This document shows, piece after piece, positions 1 to 8,347 of a stretch of DNA of 64,000 nucleotides. The stretch lies in the NCBI GenBank assembly GCA_964622545.1, contig CAZUQM010000009.1, positions 1 through 64,000 of the forward strand, in the 5' to 3' direction. Below the pieces are notes generated by a model, which had not been told where the DNA came from, ran no database searches, and saw only the letters and a program-made list of their open reading frames with translations. The translations under genes and the position numbers were made by a program. Source of the stretch: JAFGLZ01 sp964622545. Lineage in GTDB: Bacteria > Planctomycetota > Phycisphaerae > UBA1845 > JAFGLZ01. Numbering within the stretch: the stretch's first letter is position 1; each line of letters starts with the position of its first letter.

Positions 1-63
1 GGCGTCTCGTCCTCCTGATCGGAACCCACAGAAACGAGTGGGGTCGGGCACTAGCAGGCCGCT
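1..63 (+). repeat. Direct repeat copy 1 (partner 325-386)
   Basis: Positions 1-63 and 325-386 align nearly end to end. They share TGATCGGAACCCACA, then AAAC, AGTG, GGTCGGG, ACTAG and GTCGCT/GCCGCT blocks. I count about seven mismatches over the last 48 bases and more in the first 15. The left end may continue beyond the window. No coding potential is seen. It probably belongs to a dispersed intergenic repeat family. Confidence 0.6.
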
Positions 64-248
64 AAAAAACTCGTGGGAAGACTTCCGAGGCTCGTCAGTG
101 AGCCAGGGCGCCTTCGATTCTGGGCCAGAATCAAAGGTCGTCGACTGTGATTTGTCATGGAACGCAGTCTCCGAAGAGTTGTTTAGCACCCTGCCTAGTA
201 GTCCAACACAATTGAATTTGTCGGTTCCACAACTTCGGGGTCGTCGTC

Positions 249-320
249 AGAGACGCGACTGTGAAGGAGCGTTGTCGTTCAGGCGCTCCAACAACACAGC
301 TCCCTGACGGTCGCTGCTCT
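249..320. repeat. Imperfect inverted repeat, member of a dispersed family
   Basis: The left arm (249-275) and right arm (291-320) are imperfect reverse complements, so the unit can fold into a long stem. The left arm, read on the minus strand, matches 10592-10620 at 27 of 29 positions. The right arm also resembles that segment on the plus strand. Three related copies in two intergenic regions about 10 kb apart indicate a repeat family rather than chance. Confidence 0.6.
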
Positions 321-324
321 GAGT

Positions 325-386
325 GGCGTATCGCTTACCTGATCGGAACCCACAAAAACAAGTGTGGTCGGGTACTAGAGGGTCGC
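325..386 (+). repeat. Direct repeat copy 2 (partner 1-63)
   Basis: Second copy of the repeat at 1-63, about 324 bases downstream. It directly follows the inverted pair at 249-320, so the whole block may be a tandem arrangement of one composite repeat. Confidence 0.6.
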
Positions 387-599
387 TGGCCAATGTGGCC
401 CGGACGCTGCCGGTTTGCGGTGTGCGACGTTGCACCGGATCGTGGCTGCGTCGCAAGAGGAATCAGAGCCGAGCCGTCCGCGGCCCGCTTGGAGCGCGAG
501 TGCCTCTGGCAGCCTGGGCCGACGTAGGCTTGTCTGCCAGGGGTTGCACACCGGACTTCAGTCCCTATCCGTAGCCACCGCCGGCCGGACGAGGGGGGT

Positions 600-2789
600 T
601 CACTTCTCCTGCTCGGCGTACCACCCTCGCCACTTGTCGATCTTGAAGCCGTAGCGCTTTTTGGTCCAGCGCTCGAGCGTGCCGACGGCCGCGCCCTGCA
701 CCTTCGGGTCCGGGTCGTCGACGGCCTCAATGAGGATCGGGATGAGCTTGTCCCGATCGCCCGCGCGGGCCAGCGAGCGAAGGGCCGTATAGCGGACGCC
801 GGCATCCCTGTGCTTGACGGCCTGCATCAACTGCTCGACGTAGTCGCTACCGAGCCGGTCGCTGTAGATGCGCTCAACGGCTATACCGGCCACGTCGCCG
901 TCGGGATCGGCCGCGGCCTTGGCCAGGATGCGTTTGAGCGTCTCACCCTCGATGCCGATGATGCCGTGCATGGCCAGGCGCCGCACGTCGGGGTTCTCGT
1001 CGTCCATCGCCTCCAGCACGAGGTCGGCCACCGCGGGGCCCTGCACCTGCCGGAAGCACCGGGCGGCGGCGGCTCGGACGCCTGCGTCGGGGTCGTCAAG
1101 CAGCTTTCGGATGACCTCGAGCTGCTCGGTCGTGGCGAACCGCGCGATCGCCATGGCCGCACCACGTCGAACCGCCGCGTCGTCGTCGCCGACCAGCTTC
1201 AAAGCCAGGTCGCGGGCCGACGGCAAGCCCAATCGTCCCAGTCCGGCAGCGGCGAGACGGCGGATCTTGAGGTTGTCGGATGCGACCAGCTTGGCCAGGT
1301 GCTCGAGCGTCTTGGGCGAATAGACGAGGCTCAGTACCTTGGCGGCCTTGATCCGCTGGGCCTCGGGCCCGGACGTCGCCTCTCTGGCGAGCTTGGCGAG
1401 TCGTGCGTCGTCGTTGCACAGGGCGAAGGCGTCGTAGACCTCGCCCGTGGCGGTGCGCGCCTCGTAACGAAGCAGGCCCCCGTCGATCGTGATGATCTGA
1501 TAGAGCTGGGTGTTCATGGCCACGCGCGCCATCTCGGCACGCGGCTTCGGGTCGAGGGGATACATCTTGGGCCCGCTCACGGAGACGACATAGATCGTGC
1601 CCCCCTCTGAGGACTGCCAGTTCGTCCCCGTCGAGGCGTTGGTCTCGGTGCCGACCACGCCGGAGCGACCGTAGGTGTGGTCATGGCCGGTCAAGACGAG
1701 ATCGACGCGATGGCGGTCGAAGATGGGCTTCCAGAGCTGACGGAGCTCAGGGTTATCCCTGCCCCTGGCCATCGAGAAGATCGGGTGATGGAACGTGATG
1801 ACCGTCCAGGTCTTGTCGTTCTTCGAGAGCACCTGCTCCAACCATGCCGCCTGCTCTTGGTGACGCTCGTTGGAGTTCAGCGAGATGATACGGACGTTCT
1901 GGTAGTCGAGGTAGTAGGCCGTCTCCTCGAGCCCCGCCGGCCCGTTGGTCGGCAACGTGAATTGGGGCCTCCAGTGGTGCGAGACGCGCCGGCCCTTGCT
2001 GCCGTCCGGGTTCCTGGCCGAGAGATACTCGTGATTGCCGGGCGTGGCCACCACGGGGATCATGGCGTTGAGCCAGCCACCGGCCCCAAACCACTCGCCC
2101 CACTCGGCATCGCTCTCGGCCCGGTTGACCAGATCGCCGGCGTGGAGGGTGAAGGACGCTTTGGGGGCGTCCGACCAGGCCTCGCGAACGACCCGCGACC
2201 ACATGCTGCGGATGTCGTTCTGGGCGTCGCCGAAGTAGATGAAGGAGAACGGCTCGGGCGAGGCGGAGGCGGTTCGGAATTGCAGCCACTCGCTGAAGTT
2301 CCTGCCGTCGCCCACGCGGTAGGCGTACTTGGTGCACGGCTTGAGGCCCTTGAACTCGACCGAATGGACGTGGCACTTGGACAAGTCGGATTGGAACGAC
2401 TGCGTCATCGCGTCCACCCGGCGTCGCCGCGCGACGAAACCGGGGCCCCCTTCCGCCGGGGCGATCTCCGCGTAGGCACGCTTGACTTCGGTCGAGGTCC
2501 GCCAGGTGACCGCCCGGCTGGTCGCCGCGTCGCCGATCCAACTCATCACGATCCGATCGGGCATGGCCGAGGGGCGGTACAGCGCTGAGGGGGATACAGG
2601 TTGGGGCGGCTCGGCGTCGGCTGCTGAGGTGCCGGTCGGTGCCACGAGGCCGGTCATCAGCAGGCCCAAGACGACGGCCAGAGCCGGTGTGGTGGCAACA
2701 GGCAGGCCGGCCGATCCGATTCGGCAATCGAAGCGCCGACCGGCCGAGAAGGCTATTCGCCTGGAAGCCGCATCATGCGTGACGGTCAT
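600..2789 (-). CDS. Secreted purple-acid-phosphatase-like metallophosphoesterase with C-terminal HEAT repeats
   Basis: Predicted exported metallophosphoesterase of 729 residues. After a basic N-terminus comes a hydrophobic segment (about 33-52) that reads as a signal peptide. Residues about 75-175 look like the fibronectin-type-III-like domain that precedes purple acid phosphatase cores. The metal-site motifs follow in order: GDAQND (187-192), GDLVN (218-222), GNHE (251-254), an HHP motif and GHDHTYGR. The last 240 residues are HEAT-like repeats (IRRLAAAGLGRLG, VRRGAAMAIARF and similar), an unusual extension probably for protein binding. Start: ATG at 2789 has AGGAG eight bases upstream; the GTG at 2798 overlaps that site and is disfavoured. 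The family hydrolyses phosphomonoesters; the actual substrate is unknown. It is transcribed away from the methyltransferase gene at 3092. Confidence 0.85.
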   Translation of the reverse strand: MTVTHDAASRRIAFSAGRRFDCRIGSAGLPVATTPALAVVLGLLMTGLVAPTGTSAADAEPPQPVSPSALYRPSAMPDRIVMSWIGDAATSRAVTWRTSTEVKRAYAEIAPAEGGPGFVARRRRVDAMTQSFQSDLSKCHVHSVEFKGLKPCTKYAYRVGDGRNFSEWLQFRTASASPEPFSFIYFGDAQNDIRSMWSRVVREAWSDAPKASFTLHAGDLVNRAESDAEWGEWFGAGGWLNAMIPVVATPGNHEYLSARNPDGSKGRRVSHHWRPQFTLPTNGPAGLEETAYYLDYQNVRIISLNSNERHQEQAAWLEQVLSKNDKTWTVITFHHPIFSMARGRDNPELRQLWKPIFDRHRVDLVLTGHDHTYGRSGVVGTETNASTGTNWQSSEGGTIYVVSVSGPKMYPLDPKPRAEMARVAMNTQLYQIITIDGGLLRYEARTATGEVYDAFALCNDDARLAKLAREATSGPEAQRIKAAKVLSLVYSPKTLEHLAKLVASDNLKIRRLAAAGLGRLGLPSARDLALKLVGDDDAAVRRGAAMAIARFATTEQLEVIRKLLDDPDAGVRAAAARCFRQVQGPAVADLVLEAMDDENPDVRRLAMHGIIGIEGETLKRILAKAAADPDGDVAGIAVERIYSDRLGSDYVEQLMQAVKHRDAGVRYTALRSLARAGDRDKLIPILIEAVDDPDPKVQGAAVGTLERWTKKRYGFKIDKWRGWYAEQEK

Positions 2790-3091
2790 GACAGACACTC
2801 CTTTTGGAACAGCATCCTATTCACAAGCCGATCGTCTACGGCTTGGATGTTTGAGGGCGGATGCCTGAGGCACCAACTGGGGAATTCGGGGCCGTCCGGA
2901 GGACCCCGTCACAAAGGGCGACGCCTTGCACTCGCCGAGGAACGCCATAGCATGCTCTCGATGAGGCGGATGATGCCGCCCGGCGGACATCCGCTGCGCA
3001 CCCCGAGAGAATAGACGGATGAGGTGGCCCGCGAAAGGGCACCGCGGATGCTCGCCGAGACTATCCACCAGGCGCTTAGCGGGAGGCCGTG
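2790..3091. other. Divergent intergenic region
   Basis: About 300 bases between two divergent genes, so it should hold both promoters. I find no convincing -35/-10 pair. The only clear signals are the two Shine-Dalgarno sites at its ends: AGGAG on the minus strand near 2798-2802, and GGGAGG at 3081-3086 on the plus strand. Confidence 0.5.
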
Positions 3092-3868
3092 ATGACGAAG
3101 CGACGGGTGAACTCGATGCTTGGGATGATGGGGTTGGTCGGCTTGCTGGCCGGCAGCCTGGTCCTGCAGGCCGAGCCGCGACCTGCCGGCGGGCCCACGG
3201 GCTCGACCGAGTCGGACGCCGAGCTGAAGCAGGCGGCCGAACGGATGATCCGGGCAAGCCAGAAGATACTGGCGCCCGTCTATGCCCCGTTGGCCGAGCA
3301 CATCGCCCGGGAGCTCCACCTCGCCGGCAAGGCCGGCATCGGCATCGACCTCGGCAGCGGCCCGGGCAACCTGATCGTCGAGCTGTGCAAGCGGACGGCC
3401 CTGCACTGGATCAACGCGGACATCAATCCGCATTTCTTCGCTCACTGCTACGATCTGGCGCAGCGCCACGGTGTCGCGCACCGGGTCAGCGCGATCTACG
3501 CCGACGCGCAGGCCCTGCCGTTCCGAGACGACCTCGCCGACGTCATTGTCTCGCGAGGCTCGTACCCGTTCTGGCCGGATCGCAAGAAGGGCTTCGCGGA
3601 GGCCTACCGGGTGCTCAAGCCGGGCGGCGTCGCCTACATCGGGCGGGGCTTTCCGGAGGAGCTGCCGGTCCGCACCGCGCGGGGGATACGCAAGAAGCAA
3701 GGCGGCCGGATCAAGTACGACAAGAAGAAGCAGGTCGCGGAGCTGCGCAAGATGCTCGACGAGATGGGCATCCGCGGCTACCGCATTCATCTGCCCGAGC
3801 CGCCCTCTGCCGACGGTGTGAACTACGGCATCTGGGTGGCGTTTCGCAAACCCGGCCCGGTCCGGTGA
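3092..3868 (+). CDS. Class I SAM-dependent methyltransferase with an N-terminal hydrophobic leader
   Basis: A 258-residue methyltransferase. The SAM-binding motif I reads IGIDLGSGPGN, followed by an acidic residue region (NADIN), a motif II-like ADAQALPF and a post-motif RVLKPGG, as in Methyltransf_11 proteins. The substrate cannot be told. What is odd is the N-terminus: basic residues, then a hydrophobic run (about 10-26) ending LQAEP, which looks like a signal peptide or membrane anchor. SAM is not normally available outside the cytoplasm, so the leader may be an uncleaved anchor. Start: ATG at 3092 is five bases after GGGAGG; the GTG at 3089 is an alternative. The next gene, an NHL propeller, follows on the same strand after about 160 bases. 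Confidence 0.8.
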   Translation: MTKRRVNSMLGMMGLVGLLAGSLVLQAEPRPAGGPTGSTESDAELKQAAERMIRASQKILAPVYAPLAEHIARELHLAGKAGIGIDLGSGPGNLIVELCKRTALHWINADINPHFFAHCYDLAQRHGVAHRVSAIYADAQALPFRDDLADVIVSRGSYPFWPDRKKGFAEAYRVLKPGGVAYIGRGFPEELPVRTARGIRKKQGGRIKYDKKKQVAELRKMLDEMGIRGYRIHLPEPPSADGVNYGIWVAFRKPGPVR

Positions 3869-4030
3869 TCCGTCGCATCCGCCGGCCTCGTGCAGCGCAA
3901 AGCCGGGGGCGGCAGTCGCATGCCGATGACGGCAGCACGGGGTTCGATCCGTCGGGCTTGCGTCCCGGCCCGGATTGCCAACAATACAGCGGTGAACCTG
4001 TCCTGATCACGAGCGAAAGGAGTGACTTCG

Positions 4031-5056
4031 ATGCGTCGTGCGATTCGTCCTGAGGATCTCGTCGTGGCTTCGCTGCTGGCGGGGGCGCTCGCCGTCCTGA
4101 CGGCGGCCGGAGCCCGCGCCGCCGACCTGCCGGATTATCCGCGGGTCAATCTGTCGGTCGGCTACAAGGTCGACCCGACGTGGCCGGCCAAGCCGAAGAC
4201 CGCAACCTGGGGTCCGATGGTCGGGGTGACCGTCGACGCCAAGGACAACATCTACCTCTACACGCGTGGCACGCCGCCGGTGCAGGTCTACCGGCCGGAC
4301 GGCAAGTACGTCCGCGGCTGGGGCGGCGACGTCCTCAAGAGCGCCCACTTCATCCACATCGACCCGAAGGGCAACATCTGGGCGCCCGACCTCGACACGC
4401 ACACGATCCGCAAGTTCAGCCCCGACGGCAAGCTGTTGATGACGCTCGGGACCGAGGGCGAGAGCGGCTGCGACGAGAAGCACTTCTGGTTGCCGACCGA
4501 CGTGGCGGTCTCGCCGGCCGGCGACATCTTCGTCAGCGACGGCTACGGCAACAGCCGCGTCGTGCACTTCGACGCCGACGGCAAGTTCGTCAAGGCCTGG
4601 GGCAAGCTCGGCGTGGCGCCGGGCGAGTTCAGCATCGCCCACGCCATCGAGCTCGACCACCGGGGCCGGCTCTACGTCTGCGACCGCAACAACGCACGGG
4701 TCCAGGTGTTCGACCAGACGGGCAAGTTCCTCAGCGCGTGGCGCGACCTCATGGTGCCGTGGGGCATCCACATCACGCCCAAGGACGAGATCTGGGTGTG
4801 CGGCTCGTCGCCGATGCGTTGGCCCAAGAAGGGCGGCTTCGGCGGCCCGCCCAAGGACCAGCTTGTCATGCGGTTCGATCCGACGGGGCGCGTCCACCAG
4901 ATGTGGACGTTCCCGATGTGTCCGGAGGATAAGGTCGAGCCCGGGGCGCTGCACACCGTCCACGGCATCGCGGTCGACAGTAAGGGCAACCTGTACCTCG
5001 GCGACGTGAACGGCAAACGGGCACAGAAGTTCGTCCGCCTGCCGGCGGGCAAGTAG
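4031..5056 (+). CDS. Secreted NHL-repeat six-bladed beta-propeller protein
   Basis: A 341-residue protein with a clear signal peptide (hydrophobic run to about residue 27, cleavage likely after AGARA). The rest consists of NHL-type blades, with recurring patterns such as VDAKDNIYLYTRG, IDPKGNIWAPD, VSPAGDIFVSDGYGNSRV, LDHRGRLYVCDRNNARVQVFD and VDSKGNLYLGD. NHL propellers of this type resemble the peptidyl-alpha-hydroxyglycine amidating-lyase fold and are common in planctomycete secretomes; the actual ligand or activity is unknown. Start: AAGGAG at 4017-4022 sits eight bases before ATG 4031, favouring this over the in-frame GTG at 4022. It is on the same strand as the upstream methyltransferase. 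Confidence 0.85.
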   Translation: MRRAIRPEDLVVASLLAGALAVLTAAGARAADLPDYPRVNLSVGYKVDPTWPAKPKTATWGPMVGVTVDAKDNIYLYTRGTPPVQVYRPDGKYVRGWGGDVLKSAHFIHIDPKGNIWAPDLDTHTIRKFSPDGKLLMTLGTEGESGCDEKHFWLPTDVAVSPAGDIFVSDGYGNSRVVHFDADGKFVKAWGKLGVAPGEFSIAHAIELDHRGRLYVCDRNNARVQVFDQTGKFLSAWRDLMVPWGIHITPKDEIWVCGSSPMRWPKKGGFGGPPKDQLVMRFDPTGRVHQMWTFPMCPEDKVEPGALHTVHGIAVDSKGNLYLGDVNGKRAQKFVRLPAGK

Positions 5057-5099
5057 CGGCTCCGACGCGGCCTGGGGGGCTCAGGGCGTGTGACGAACC

Positions 5100-6560
5100 A
5101 TGCTCGACGAACTCCAGACCGCCCACACCGTCCCGAAGGATGCCTACCGCGAGGAGGTGCCGGGCCTCCGCGTGGAGCTGCTCAACACGCAATTCGACCT
5201 GCGCGAGGCGCCGTTCCGGGTGCTGGTCGTCCTTGGCGGCGACGACCGGCCGGCCACCAACGAGGTGGTCGACCTGCTGCACGAGTGGATGGACGCCCGC
5301 TACCTGCAAACGCACGTCTTCCAGGAGCCGACCCAGGACGAACTGGAGCGGCCGCGGTTCTGGCGCTACTGGCGGGCGATGCCACTGAGGGGACGTATCG
5401 GCCTCCATGTCGGGGGCTGGCTCTCGGCCGAGATCGTCGAACGTCTCCGAGGCGGGATCGACGACGCGACGTTCGAGCGCCGGTTGGATCACCTGACCCA
5501 GCTCGAGCGGTTGTTGGTGGACGACGGCGTGCTGCTGCTGAAGTTCTGGTTCCATCGCTCCAAGAAGGATCACAAGAAGCGCCTGAAGCGCGCCAAGGCA
5601 CACCCGGAGGACGAGATCTACGTCGATCGTGACGATCGCCGGATCCACAAGCGCTATGAGGAGGTCGTCGCGCTCGTGGAGGAGGGGCTGCGCCGGACCG
5701 ATACGCTAGGAGCCCCGTGGCTGGTCATCGACAGCAGCAAGCGGCGGTATCGCAACCTGGCCGTGGCCCGTACCCTGCTGTCCTCGATCCGCGGACGCAT
5801 GGCATCGGATCCCGCCCCCGCGCCCGTCGTGGCCAGCGCGCCGATCGCGACGGGCTCGCTCGACCGGGTGGACCTGTCGGCGACGCTGTCGGAGGAGGCG
5901 TACGACGAGCGTCTCGAGACCGGACAGGCCCGACTGAGCCGGCTCGCGCGGAAGGCGCGTCGGGCCAAGCTGTCGAGCGTTTTGGTGTTCGAAGGGTGGG
6001 ACGCCGCCGGCAAGGGCGGCTGCATTCGACGCCTCACCAGCGCCATGGCCGCCCGCGATTACCGGGTGGTCCCGATCGGCGCGCCCACGGCCGAGGAGAA
6101 GGGGCACCACTACCTCTGGCGGTTCTGGCGCGAGCTGCCGCGTGCCGGCGAGATGATCCTCTTCGACCGGAGCTGGTACGGGCGCGTCCTGGTCGAACGC
6201 ATCGAAGGCTACGCGAGGCAGGACGCGTGGTGCCGGGCCTACGACGAGATCAATCACTTCGAGGCGCAGCTTTCCGCCCACGGCATGCCGGTGCTCAAGT
6301 TTTGGCTCCACATCGATCCGGACGAGCAGCTCGCCCGCTTTCGAGCCCGCGAGAAGACACCCTACAAGAAGCACAAGATCACCGACGAGGACTACCGCAA
6401 TCGCGAGAAGTGGGACGACTACGTCGCGGCCGTCGACGAGATGGTCGCCCGGACGTCGACCGAGAAGGCGCCGTGGCATCTCGTGCCGGCCAACGACAAG
6501 CGCTACGCACGGGTTCAGATCCTCGAGACGGTGTGCGAGGCGCTGGACGACGCGCTGTAA
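5100..6560 (+). CDS. pap: Polyphosphate:AMP phosphotransferase (two-domain PPK2)
   Basis: A 486-residue protein made of two tandem PPK2 domains, the architecture and length of polyphosphate:AMP phosphotransferase, which makes ADP from AMP and polyphosphate. The C-terminal half has the intact Walker A (FEGWDAAGKGG, Lys305) and the lid/Walker B signature FDRSWYGR (Asp356), so it should be catalytic. The N-terminal half keeps the fold but has GGDDRPATN where the Walker A should be, a degeneration usual for this two-domain class. It follows the NHL gene after 43 bases. No strong Shine-Dalgarno site precedes ATG 5100. With the PAP-like phosphatase nearby it hints at phosphate or energy-storage metabolism. 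Confidence 0.88.
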   Translation: MLDELQTAHTVPKDAYREEVPGLRVELLNTQFDLREAPFRVLVVLGGDDRPATNEVVDLLHEWMDARYLQTHVFQEPTQDELERPRFWRYWRAMPLRGRIGLHVGGWLSAEIVERLRGGIDDATFERRLDHLTQLERLLVDDGVLLLKFWFHRSKKDHKKRLKRAKAHPEDEIYVDRDDRRIHKRYEEVVALVEEGLRRTDTLGAPWLVIDSSKRRYRNLAVARTLLSSIRGRMASDPAPAPVVASAPIATGSLDRVDLSATLSEEAYDERLETGQARLSRLARKARRAKLSSVLVFEGWDAAGKGGCIRRLTSAMAARDYRVVPIGAPTAEEKGHHYLWRFWRELPRAGEMILFDRSWYGRVLVERIEGYARQDAWCRAYDEINHFEAQLSAHGMPVLKFWLHIDPDEQLARFRAREKTPYKKHKITDEDYRNREKWDDYVAAVDEMVARTSTEKAPWHLVPANDKRYARVQILETVCEALDDAL

Positions 6561-6665
6561 GGGGCGAACCAATCCGCGGGGCGGCTAGCCGTGGCCCGGG
6601 CGCGCGGGTCGGCCGCGCCGCTCGTCGGATTCACCCCCCTCGTGGCGTCGCCCCCCCCGGTTCGG

Positions 6666-8087
6666 CTACGGGGGCGGCAGCGTCGCATAGCCGATCGAGA
6701 CGTCCGACGTGGTCCCGCTCAAGCTCTCGGGGATCAGAAACGCGACCAGGTTGTCGCTGCACGCGACACCCGCGGCCCGGAGGACGTTGAGCGCATCGTC
6801 GCTGTCGGCCACGGGCTGGAAATCGCCGCCGGCCGTGCTCATCGACAGGCGCTCCATCTCGTCGACGCCGACGGCCACCTCACCGGCCACGAAGGCGTAC
6901 TGGCCGTCGGGCGAGATGGCGGTGGTGGCGCCGAAGCCGACCCGACCGTCGTTCTCATCCACACCGTTGATGAAATCGCCGGCGGGATCGACGGGGCTGT
7001 TGATGCTGGTCGTCGCGGCCAGCAGGGCCCGGTTGATCTGCGAGACGGTGCCGCCGTCGTCGGCCGTTTGCATGGCGAAATAGCAGAGCCGGCCGCCACA
7101 CAGGGCGCAGCCGCGGTTCTGCCGGCCCGGGTTGCGGGTGGCCTGGGTGAACGCCCCGGAACCGAGATCGAGCACGGTGACGTTCTCGTCGTCGTCGAAG
7201 AAGGCGACGGTGGTGCCGTCGATGCCGACGTCGCCATGGCCGAGGCCGCCCTGGAGCGCGCCGCGCGGATGCTCGGCCGGCGCGGCGTTCGGATCGCTGA
7301 TGGTGTAGATGAAGAGGGAATCACCGGAGCGGACGACCACCCGGCCCGACGTCGCGTCCAGGTCGATGCCGTCGGGCGTGCCCGTAGGGTTCACCTCGAA
7401 CGGCGTGATCGCGACGCTCGACAGGTCGCTGATGTCGACCAGCTTGATCCGTTTGCCTGGGCCGTCCGCTGTCGTCACCGTGGAGTTGACGGTGGCGATC
7501 AGGTCGCCGTCGACCTCCCAGAGGTTCGGCCCCCCGCTGCCGCCCATGTTGATCGAGTCGTCGGAGATGGCCGTGGCCTGCTCGGTCTGCGTGTCGAAGA
7601 CGTAGAGGCCGCCGCTGAAGCGGTCGCGGACGACGAGCTTCGTGCCGCCGAATGCGAAGGCCTCCCGGTCGTGCGTCATGCCCTGGGGCGGCGTGACCTC
7701 CTTGGGGGTGTTGTTGCTGACGTCGACAAAGGCCAGCACGGCCCCGCCCTCGGCATCGAAGGCCAGCACGCCGTCGCCGACGGCCGGTCCTCGTGACGTG
7801 GTCGCATCGACGTTCAGCTTCACGACATCGAGCGTGGCACGGTTCAGCGTGTCGCCGCCGCCCCCGCCGGCGCCTCCTCCGCCCGCACCTCCACCACCGC
7901 CGCCACCGCCGCCACCGCCTCCAGCTCCTCCTCCACCCCCGGCGCCTCCCCCGCCTGCGCCACCGGCGCCTCCCCCTGAGCCTCCGCCACCACCCGACGT
8001 GGGGGGCGCGCACGAGACGCTCAGGACCAGTCCGGCACAGGCGAACAACGCACACCATGTCATCATCGTCGAACATGGTCGGTTCAT
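6666..8087 (-). CDS. Probable lipoprotein with polyglycine linker and beta-propeller-like domain
   Basis: A 473-residue protein of unknown function. The N-terminus has a hydrophobic signal ending LVLSVSC, with Cys26 as likely lipidation site; the lipobox is not ideal (Ser at -3). Residues about 30-80 are an almost pure glycine tract with scattered Ala and Ser, which would act as a flexible tether. The remaining part has repeated VAFFDDDENVTVLDL- and GQYAFVAGEV-like strands, suggesting a beta-propeller exposed at the envelope. Start: ATG 8087 has AGGAG seven bases upstream; a longer frame to 8162 lacks a site. The glycine tract is encoded by GGC/GGT/GGA-type triplets at about 7855-7990, a region prone to length change. 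Confidence 0.75.
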   Translation of the reverse strand: MNRPCSTMMTWCALFACAGLVLSVSCAPPTSGGGGGSGGGAGGAGGGGAGGGGGAGGGGGGGGGGGGAGGGGAGGGGGDTLNRATLDVVKLNVDATTSRGPAVGDGVLAFDAEGGAVLAFVDVSNNTPKEVTPPQGMTHDREAFAFGGTKLVVRDRFSGGLYVFDTQTEQATAISDDSINMGGSGGPNLWEVDGDLIATVNSTVTTADGPGKRIKLVDISDLSSVAITPFEVNPTGTPDGIDLDATSGRVVVRSGDSLFIYTISDPNAAPAEHPRGALQGGLGHGDVGIDGTTVAFFDDDENVTVLDLGSGAFTQATRNPGRQNRGCALCGGRLCYFAMQTADDGGTVSQINRALLAATTSINSPVDPAGDFINGVDENDGRVGFGATTAISPDGQYAFVAGEVAVGVDEMERLSMSTAGGDFQPVADSDDALNVLRAAGVACSDNLVAFLIPESLSGTTSDVSIGYATLPPP

Positions 8088-8347
8088 CGTCGGGCTCCTC
8101 TCGAAGTGGTGTGGGATGCTGTGTTGCCAATCCAACGTTACCACCGTCGGCGCCGGTGGCAAGCGCTAATTCGGCCGATCCGAGGGCGGAGCATCGGCGT
8201 TGGTGCGGCGGAAGGGACGCCGTCGGAAGCGGCCGCGACAGGGTGATCTCGCACGAGCTGTCTGCTCGGCCCGGTCTGCCTGCCATCCAGAGGCGCGCGG
8301 AGGTTCACCCGGACGTCGCGACTTCAGGAAGCGAGTCGAGAGGGCCT

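Larger units (their letters stand above)
1..599. other. Non-coding, repeat-rich intergenic region
   Basis: I see no open frame here with convincing coding character; all are short, rich in Arg, Ser and Pro, and lack ribosome-binding sites. The stretch holds a diverged direct repeat (1-63 and 325-386) and an inverted pair (249-275 with 291-320), described separately. Around 500-550 there is a further C/G-rich segment with CCTGG and CCAGG runs that can fold. It lies downstream of the phosphatase gene, which ends at 600 on the minus strand. Confidence 0.6.

Noticed and set aside
7642..8169. Plus-strand proline-rich frame over the polyglycine tract
   Set aside because: It is the complement of the glycine codons; the minus-strand gene has signal peptide and ribosome-binding site.
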